From positions 1 through 30,426 of the forward strand of contig JAPLSI010000034.1 of NCBI GenBank assembly GCA_026398715.1: a stretch of 30,426 bases of DNA, in the 5' to 3' direction. Below the pieces are notes generated by a model. It worked only from the letters and a program-made list of their open reading frames with translations, searched no databases and was not told the DNA's origin. This DNA comes from Gammaproteobacteria bacterium (lineage in GTDB: Bacteria > Pseudomonadota > Gammaproteobacteria > Xanthomonadales > Xanthomonadaceae). How positions within the stretch are numbered: position 1 is the stretch's first letter; every line of letters begins with the position of its first letter. This document shows, one piece after another, positions 25,197 to 30,426 of this stretch. Made by a program: the position numbers and the translations under genes.

Positions 25197-26072
25197 TCAG
25201 CCGCGGCAGCACGGAGGCTTGACCATGGACGCCAGCTGCGAAAAGTAGCCGCTTGCCCCCGGGTAGGTCGAACCAGGCGAGGCGAACAAGCCAACGGCTT
25301 TGTTTTCACTGAAGCCTTCTGCGCCTTTGAAAGTGCCAAAAACATGATCCCAAAGTAGAAACGCATTGCCGAAATTGCGATCTGCTTCGTGCGCTTGTGT
25401 CGAGTGATGCCAACGATGCACTTCAGGGGTACTGAACACCCGGTTGAGCCAGCCATGTCGCAAGTCGATATTGGCATGCTGCACCAGCACGACCGGCTGG
25501 GTAATCGCCAGATAAGCAAGGATTGCCTCCGGCGCAACACCAAGAAGCATCACGGGAAATACTGCCAGCGTAAAGTTGATGGAGTAATTCAATGGGTGGA
25601 AGCGCAGGCCGTTGAGAAAATACATACGCTCGCTGCTGTGGTGCAAGGCATGTAGCCACCAAAGAGGCGCAAATTCGTGATGAAGTCGATGTGACCAGTA
25701 CTTTCCAAACTCGACCACAAGCACGACAAACAGGATTTGGTGCCAAAGCGCCCACTCGGCAAGCAGGGGTTTCGCACCGAAACCTGCATACAAGGCAATC
25801 ACTCCAAGTGGGGCTGCAATCTTGAACAGCGGTTCGATGAAACCTGCGAGCACGGCCGCACTGGTGAGGTCTGTCGCCAGATCACCCTGGTTGGCATTCC
25901 ATTGCCTGCGATAGGGCAATTTCCGTTCCAGGACCCATGCAACTATCAGCGTCAGGATCGACGAAGCCAAAATGACGAACTCCAGCTGCACGCCGGTCTT
26001 CCACGCCATGCCGTAGAGCAAAAGGGACATTACGACGAGCATCAATACCAGGTAACGCTGAATCAGAAGCAT
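25197..26072 (-). CDS. Sterol-desaturase/fatty-acid-hydroxylase family di-iron membrane protein
   Basis: A 291-residue integral membrane protein of the fatty acid hydroxylase superfamily. Its three histidine clusters for the di-iron centre are SHRLHH (His128, 131, 132), HALHHSSE (His141, 144, 145) and HRWHHSTQ (His219, 222, 223), with an extra His in VQHANIDLRHG. Four or more hydrophobic helices surround them, and NFGNAFLLWDHVFGTF near the end is a family signature. It should use oxygen to hydroxylate or desaturate a membrane lipid; the alkylglycerol-monooxygenase-like spacing suggests an ether or acyl chain, but the substrate is unknown. G+C content is clearly lower than in neighbours (27, 29 and 28 of 60 in 25321, 25561 and 25681 lines). 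It begins 13 bases after the serine hydrolase stop. Confidence 0.92.
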   Translation of the reverse strand: MLLIQRYLVLMLVVMSLLLYGMAWKTGVQLEFVILASSILTLIVAWVLERKLPYRRQWNANQGDLATDLTSAAVLAGFIEPLFKIAAPLGVIALYAGFGAKPLLAEWALWHQILFVVLVVEFGKYWSHRLHHEFAPLWWLHALHHSSERMYFLNGLRFHPLNYSINFTLAVFPVMLLGVAPEAILAYLAITQPVVLVQHANIDLRHGWLNRVFSTPEVHRWHHSTQAHEADRNFGNAFLLWDHVFGTFKGAEGFSENKAVGLFASPGSTYPGASGYFSQLASMVKPPCCRG

Positions 26073-26085
26073 GTGATTGGCCTTG

Positions 26086-27447
26086 TCATTCAGTGCCGGT
26101 GCTGTCGCCCATCAAGCGGCTATGTACCGTCATCGTACGTTTGCCGTCACTGCTGCGCGCGAAGCTCAGGTGGTCCAGGCTTTCGCCCAGGTAGTAGCGA
26201 CCATCGGCGCCGGCGATTACCGGCACCGGTTTGTCGCCTTGCTGAAGCAATACCAGATTGCCAGCATCGAGTTTCAACTCGCGAACATCGCTTTTGTCGA
26301 ACTTATAACTACCAAGCCAGGCCGATCTGTCGGCGTTCTTCGCCGGCTTCCTGTCGAAAGGCCTGCCCAGCGCAATGGCGGCAAGCTCGACGGCGAAATC
26401 GTCAGGCCAGAATTGCTCGGAGTTGGTCAGCACCGAGACGTAGATGTTCTTTTCAGGAACACGCAGAGTGTAGGTGGAAAATCCGTTGATGAAGCCGCTA
26501 TGTTCGTTGCTGCCTTCACCTTGCACTTGCGACACCGCCCAGCCGAATCCATAGGGCATGCGGCTGCCATCTTTCAAAGTGACCTTGCTGAATGCCTGCG
26601 CCATCAAGGCCCTGTCGACCAGGCGGCCCTCGGACAAGGCGGCGTGCCAGCGATCCAGGTCATCAACGCTACTGATCAATGCCCCGGCGCCCTGCGGTTG
26701 CGTCATGCTGATGAAATCCGCGTTCTGCAGCTTTCCCTTGACCAGGCGGTAGCCATGCGCGCGGCCCGGCACCAACTCGGTGTGGCTGCCGAATCGGGTA
26801 GCGGACATCGACAGTGGCGCGAACACCGCCTTGTGCATGTAATCGGCGTAAGCGCTGCCGCTCGCCATCTCGATAACGCGGGTCAGCAGGATGTAGTTGG
26901 AGTTGCTGTACTCGAAGCGCGAACCGGGTTCGAATTCCAGCGGCAGATCCTTGAAGTAGGCGATCAGTTCGTCGACGCTGGCTTCATTGCGGCGTGCGGC
27001 ACGTGATTCGGCGATCCTGCTGATGTTCTTGACGCCCGAGGTGTGGGTGAGTAGCTGACGCAGGCTCACTTTGGCCAGTGCCGGCGGCAAGTGGGTCAAC
27101 ACGTCGCCAACGGGCTGATCGAGTTGCAGTTTTCCTGCCTGCACCAGTTGCAGCACGGCGAACGCGGTGAACTGCTTGGTCACCGAGGCCAGCGGCAATA
27201 CCTTGTCCGCGGTCATCGGCACTTTGTTCTCCACGTCGGCCAGTCCAAATCCTGCCCGCAGCAGGATCTGGTCGCCCTTGCGCACCAGCACCACGCCGCC
27301 TGGTTCGGCACCGGAGAAGAAACTCTTGGCGCGATCTTGCAGTTGCGAGTGCAATTCGGCGGATGATTGAGCGCCGGCAAGTGCGGGAAAGGACAACGCA
27401 ATGGCCAGGGCCAGGCGCGGAAGATGGGTGGCTGCGAAGAGTGTCAT
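26086..27447 (-). CDS. Exported serine hydrolase of the beta-lactamase/DD-peptidase fold
   Basis: A 453-residue penicillin-binding-protein-like hydrolase. The ATG at 27447 has GGAG six bases upstream and opens a signal peptide (MTLFAATHLPRLALAIALSF, ending ALAGAQ). The catalytic motifs are SVTK (Ser88, Lys91), YSN (Tyr180) and HSG (His316, in place of the usual KTG), as in class C-like esterases and D-aminopeptidases. A C-terminal lipocalin-like extension (WLGSYKFDKSD, DHLSFARSSDGKRT) is common in the esterase branch. It acts in the periplasm on a peptide, ester or lipid that cannot be named; resistance to beta-lactams should not be assumed. It is first in the four-gene minus-strand unit with the hydroxylase and LytTR pair. 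Confidence 0.93.
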   Translation of the reverse strand: MTLFAATHLPRLALAIALSFPALAGAQSSAELHSQLQDRAKSFFSGAEPGGVVLVRKGDQILLRAGFGLADVENKVPMTADKVLPLASVTKQFTAFAVLQLVQAGKLQLDQPVGDVLTHLPPALAKVSLRQLLTHTSGVKNISRIAESRAARRNEASVDELIAYFKDLPLEFEPGSRFEYSNSNYILLTRVIEMASGSAYADYMHKAVFAPLSMSATRFGSHTELVPGRAHGYRLVKGKLQNADFISMTQPQGAGALISSVDDLDRWHAALSEGRLVDRALMAQAFSKVTLKDGSRMPYGFGWAVSQVQGEGSNEHSGFINGFSTYTLRVPEKNIYVSVLTNSEQFWPDDFAVELAAIALGRPFDRKPAKNADRSAWLGSYKFDKSDVRELKLDAGNLVLLQQGDKPVPVIAGADGRYYLGESLDHLSFARSSDGKRTMTVHSRLMGDSTGTE

Positions 27448-27715
27448 GTTTTGCTCCACTGGTGAGGTGGAGCCGAGATTGGCGCGGGCCGTTGTGCATT
27501 ACGAACGGTTTATGACTAGCGGTGCAAGCGGCCTGCCAACGGTCGGTGAAGCGGATGGGCGCTCGCCAGCACCGGGCTGGGCGAGGGCGCCTTCCGGATG
27601 TTCTTCTTCGGAGGCTTCGCCTTCGTGCCGGTGGCCGGCGGCCATGCCCCCGCGGGCGCAGTTTTCATACTAAGGTAGGCTGGTCGCGCCGTGGGGCGTG
27701 CCCAGGGGGGACCCC
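27448..27715. other. Intergenic region with a transporter remnant
   Basis: About 270 bases lie between the serine hydrolase and the small membrane protein gene. The left part holds the hydrolase promoter region, including ACCGTTCGT on the minus strand (27509-27501), which fits the LytTR half-site consensus. The right part holds the decayed POT 3' end. No other coding potential is visible. Confidence 0.6.
27541..27678 (+). pseudogene. Decayed 3' fragment of a POT transporter gene
   Basis: Bases 27564-27633 match 23221-23290 of the intact POT gene at 61 of 70 positions without gaps by hand alignment. The frame translates as ASTGLGEGAFRMFFFGGFAFV, compared with ASTGLSENAFLMFFFAGFAFV in the transporter, then diverges and stops at 27678. 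A stop codon lies just upstream in frame, and no start or ribosome site is present, so it cannot be a gene. It is in the same orientation as the intact copy, 4343 bases away, and the lower-GC four-gene unit lies between them. Confidence 0.8.
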
Positions 27716-28459
27716 ATGATCCTACGCAAGCTGACCCAGGCCCTGCGCGAGCAGAACTGGACCGCCATCGTCATCGAGTTCGTGCTGCTGGTCAGCGGCG
27801 TTTTCCTCGGCCTGCAGGTCTCGACCTGGAACGAGGAACGCCGGGATCGCGTGCTGGCGCACCAGTACCTGGAGCGGCTGCGGGAGGACTTCTCGCAGTC
27901 GGTCGCTGGCGCTGAAATCAGCATCGAGAACATGGAACTGCAGGCCAGCAGGGCCACGCTGATGCTGGACCGCCTGCGCGCCTGTCGCCTGGAGGAGGGT
28001 TCCCAGCACGCCGAGTTCGCTGCCGGCCTCTACGTGCTCGGCAGGCTCGAACCGCCAACGCTGACCCGCGGAACGATGGACGAACTGCGCTCCACCGGGC
28101 GACTGGGCATCATCCGCAGCGTCAGGCTGCGCCAGGGACTTTCCAACGTCCTCCAGCAGCAGGAGCGCACGGTGGGGGTCTTCGGTTTTCTCGTCGCCCG
28201 GCGAACGGCTCAGCTTGCCTACATCGATGCCAGGACTACGATCCTGGTGCCGCAGGAAAAGGGCGCCACGAACGACCCGGGGCCGGGCGAAGTCCTGTTC
28301 GACTTCCCGGCCTTGTGCAGGGACCCGGCCTACATCAGCGCTGTGTCGCACCTGCGCCAGATAGCCTACGTGGTGATCCGGCAGAACCACAGGCTGCTGA
28401 AGGAGTACCGCGCGATGGAAGACCTGCTCGACGCCGAACTGGGCAAGGCCCACCGATGA
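27716..28459 (+). CDS. Small single-span membrane protein of unknown function
   Basis: A 247-residue protein. The ATG at 27716 follows a strong purine-rich ribosome site (AGGGGGGA). It opens with a short basic amphipathic helix (MILRKLTQALREQNW), then one transmembrane segment (AIVIEFVLLVSGVFLGLQV) ending STWNEERRDR. The remaining 200 residues are predominantly helical with many charged residues and probable coiled-coil stretches (HQYLERLREDFSQSV), and lie outside the membrane. Proteins with this N-terminal pattern are frequent in Xanthomonadales, but I know of no assigned role. The TldD-like gene follows 18 bases downstream, so it may be a partner or anchor of that exported protein. Confidence 0.82.
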   Translation: MILRKLTQALREQNWTAIVIEFVLLVSGVFLGLQVSTWNEERRDRVLAHQYLERLREDFSQSVAGAEISIENMELQASRATLMLDRLRACRLEEGSQHAEFAAGLYVLGRLEPPTLTRGTMDELRSTGRLGIIRSVRLRQGLSNVLQQQERTVGVFGFLVARRTAQLAYIDARTTILVPQEKGATNDPGPGEVLFDFPALCRDPAYISAVSHLRQIAYVVIRQNHRLLKEYRAMEDLLDAELGKAHR

Positions 28460-28477
28460 GCCTTTTAAAGGATGGCA

Positions 28478-30109
28478 ATGCGCAGGCGTGAATTCATGCA
28501 ATACGGCGGGCTTGGCGCCGCCGCGCTGGCGCTGCCCGGCTTCGCCCGCGCGATTGCGGCCGAAGACCTGCTGGCGACGATGGACCCGGGCATCAAGAAG
28601 GCGATCGCCGATACGGCGATGACAGCGGCCACCGCAGCAGGCGCGAGTTATTGCGACGTGCGCGTCGGCCGTTACCTCAACCAGTCGATCCTGACCCGCG
28701 AAGACAAGGTGCAAAGCATTGGCAACACCGAATCGGTGGGCGTGGGCATCCGCGTGATCGCCAACGGCACCTGGGGCTTTGTCGCCACCAGCCAGCTCGA
28801 CAGCGCCAGCGTCGCCGCTGCCGCGCGCAATGCGGTCGCCGTGGCGCGGGCCAACTCGCGTGCGCAGACCTCGCCGGTGGTGCTGGCGCCGACGCCGGGC
28901 GTGGGCGAGGTGTCATGGCGCACGCCGATCGTGAAGAATGCGATGGCCGTGCCGGTGAAGGACAAGGTTGACCTGCTGCTGGGCGTGAACGCCGCCGCCA
29001 TCAATGCCGGCGCGAACTTTGCTGCCTCGCGCCTGTTCGTGGTGAACGAGCAGAAATATTTCGCGTCCACCGATGGTTCGTACATCGACCAGGACGTGCA
29101 TCGCATCTGGGCGCCGTTCACCGTGACGGCGATCGACAAGGCCAGCGGCAAGTTCCGCACCCGCGACGGGCTGTCGTCACCGATGGGCATGGGTTTTGAA
29201 TTCTTCGATGCCGATCCGTCCGGGCGAATCGCCTTGCCGGCTGGCGTCGTTGCGTATGGCCGCAGCTACGACATGGTTGCCGATGCGATTGCCGCGGCGA
29301 AGCAGGCGCGCGAAAAACTCACCGCGCCGGCGGTAAAGCCGGGCAAGTACGACCTGGTGCTGGACCCGACGCATCTGTTCCTGACCATCCACGAATCGGT
29401 CGGCCATCCGCTCGAGCTCGATCGGGTGCTGGGCTACGAGGCCAATTACGCCGGCACCAGTTTCGCCACGCTGGACAAGCGCGATGCGAAATTCGCCTAT
29501 GGCAACCAGCGGGTGAATTTCTTTGCCGACAAGACCCGGCCCGGTTCGCTGGGTGCCGTCGGCTATGACGACGAAGGCGTGAAGACAAAACAGTGGGACC
29601 TGGTGAAGGACGGCATCCTGGTCAACTACCAGGCCACCCGCGACCAGGCGCACCTGATCGGCGAAAGTGCCTCGCATGGTTGTTCGTACGCCGACTCCTG
29701 GTCGAGCGTGCAGTTCCAGCGCATGCCGAATGTGTCGCTGGCGGCGGGGTCGTCGCCGCTGTCGGTGGAAGAAATGATCAAGGATGTCGAGAACGGCATC
29801 TGGTTCCTGGGTCGCGGTTCGTACTCGATCGACCAGCAGCGCTACAACGCGCAGTTCGGCGCGCAGCTTTATTACGAGATCAAGAACGGCAAGGTCACCC
29901 GCATGCTGGAGGACGTGGCCTACCAGATCCGTACGCCGGAATTCTGGAATGCCTGCAGTGCGATCTGCGATGAGCGCGATTTCAGGCTCGGTGGTTCCTT
30001 CTTCGACGGCAAGGGCCAGCCCGGCCAGGTGTCGGCGGTGTCGCATGGTTCCAGCACGTCGCGCTTCGATGGCATCAATGTGATCAGCACGGCGCGCAGC
30101 CTGGGCTGA
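28478..30109 (+). CDS. Tat-exported TldD/PmbA-family metalloprotease
   Basis: A 543-residue TldD-like protein. The start at 28478 is favoured over an ATG six bases earlier because AAAGGA then lies five bases upstream. The N-terminus has a twin-arginine signal (RRREFMQYGGLGAAALAL, ending FARAIAA). The TldD domains follow with REDKVQSIGNTESVGVGIRV and the zinc motif HESVGHPLE (His305, Glu306, His310). Near the end NACSAICDERDFRLGGS has Cys493 and Cys497, one of which may be the third zinc ligand. E. coli TldD is cytoplasmic and works with TldE on microcin and antitoxin peptides, so export is a notable difference. It is about 480 residues in E. coli; here the excess includes the signal. A paralogue starts 150 bases downstream. 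Confidence 0.92.
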   Translation: MRRREFMQYGGLGAAALALPGFARAIAAEDLLATMDPGIKKAIADTAMTAATAAGASYCDVRVGRYLNQSILTREDKVQSIGNTESVGVGIRVIANGTWGFVATSQLDSASVAAAARNAVAVARANSRAQTSPVVLAPTPGVGEVSWRTPIVKNAMAVPVKDKVDLLLGVNAAAINAGANFAASRLFVVNEQKYFASTDGSYIDQDVHRIWAPFTVTAIDKASGKFRTRDGLSSPMGMGFEFFDADPSGRIALPAGVVAYGRSYDMVADAIAAAKQAREKLTAPAVKPGKYDLVLDPTHLFLTIHESVGHPLELDRVLGYEANYAGTSFATLDKRDAKFAYGNQRVNFFADKTRPGSLGAVGYDDEGVKTKQWDLVKDGILVNYQATRDQAHLIGESASHGCSYADSWSSVQFQRMPNVSLAAGSSPLSVEEMIKDVENGIWFLGRGSYSIDQQRYNAQFGAQLYYEIKNGKVTRMLEDVAYQIRTPEFWNACSAICDERDFRLGGSFFDGKGQPGQVSAVSHGSSTSRFDGINVISTARSLG

Positions 30110-30112
30110 GAC

Positions 30113-30151
30113 GGCAGGGCGGCCGGATACGGGCTGCGGACCCCCCCTGCC
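30113..30151 (+). terminator. Possible weak terminator between the two TldD-like genes
   Basis: GGCAGGG (30113-30119) pairs with CCCTGCC (30145-30151) across a 25-base loop and is followed by TTTCGTC. The loop is long and the T-run short, so it may reduce rather than stop read-through. It starts four bases after the stop of the first TldD-like gene. Confidence 0.3.
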
Positions 30152-30259
30152 TTTCGTCACTTGACGGCCCTTTGGCGGCATCGTCACAGTCGGGCGGACA
30201 ACAATCTGGCTCGGCGCCGCGTCTTGCGATGCCGGCCAGGCCATCCGGGGAGGTTCGCA

Positions 30260-30426
30260 GTGGATAGACGAGATTTCATGCAGTTCACAGGCTTCGGGCT
30301 CGCCGGCCTGATGCTTCCCGGCTTCGGCCACGCGGTCGCCGCCGAGGTACTGGTCAGCACGATGGACGTGGGCCTGAAGAAGGCCATTGCCGACGCCGCG
30401 CTCAATGCCGCCACCGCCGCCGGCGC
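30260..30426 (+). CDS. Second Tat-exported TldD/PmbA-family protein (5' end only)
   Basis: The first 55 codons of a paralogue of the preceding gene. The GTG at 30260 has GGGGAGG six bases upstream. The Tat motif reads DRRDFMQFTGFG, followed by a hydrophobic stretch ending AVAA. About 36 of 55 residues are identical to the upstream protein over the aligned N-terminus, including STMDVGLKKAIADAALNAAT. The rest lies beyond the right edge, so it cannot be seen whether it keeps the zinc motif (TldD-like) or lacks it (TldE-like). The 150-base gap before it includes a possible weak terminator. Confidence 0.85.
   Translation, partial: MDRRDFMQFTGFGLAGLMLPGFGHAVAAEVLVSTMDVGLKKAIADAALNAATAAG

Noticed and set aside
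26086..27447. Antibiotic-resistance beta-lactamase
   Set aside because: SxxK, YSN and HSG occur, but the HSG in place of KTG and the C-terminal extension fit the esterase/D-aminopeptidase branch, so a resistance role is not supported.

Overview
The window reads as chromosomal DNA of a high-GC gammaproteobacterium, most likely of the Xanthomonadales/Lysobacterales (Lysobacter/Luteimonas/Rhodanobacter type). This is inferred from the base composition (about 65-70% G+C on sampled lines), the dense packing of genes on both strands, and the gene content: many secreted metallopeptidases, a POT peptide transporter, a FucP-type sugar carrier, and GYF/RDD membrane proteins. No marker gene fixes the genus. 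I saw no tRNA, rRNA, CRISPR array, insertion sequence or phage gene. Layout: (1) 1-5334 is a glucoside-use regulon: an exported GH3 beta-glucosidase (cut by the left edge), glucokinase, an MFS sugar carrier and a LacI-family regulator. Three near-identical palindromes (TGAYAGCGYTGTCR) lie in front of all four genes, so the local LacI protein probably controls glucoside cleavage, glucose uptake and phosphorylation. (2) 5361-8973 holds a lipoprotein of unknown role, a LuxR-type regulator that lacks the acyl-homoserine-lactone Asp, a short catalase-like heme protein and an FIH-like JmjC/cupin oxygenase. (3) 9011-13694 holds exported M13 and M4 metallopeptidases and the C-terminal half of a broken trypsin-like protease. 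(4) 13691-18183 holds envelope and signalling genes: a multi-pass TPR-like protein translationally coupled to a GYF-RDD protein, an ECF sigma factor with a membrane partner, and an anchored alpha/beta hydrolase. (5) 18328-23350 holds an exported M1 aminopeptidase, a proline-rich lipoprotein and a POT oligopeptide symporter. (6) 23387-27447 is a lower-GC, four-gene, minus-strand unit: serine hydrolase, sterol-desaturase-like di-iron hydroxylase, LytS-type kinase and LytTR regulator. It is bracketed by an intact 3' end of the POT gene and a decayed direct repeat of that 3' end, which suggests an acquired island. (7) 27716-30426 holds a small membrane-anchored protein and two tandem TldD/PmbA-type proteins with Tat signals, the second cut by the right edge. 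Much of the window serves extracytoplasmic breakdown of proteins and sugars and uptake of the products. The best candidates for something undescribed are the repeat-bracketed lipid-hydroxylase/LytTR island, the Tat-exported TldD pair with its membrane partner, and the RDD protein that ends in a pilin-like helix.
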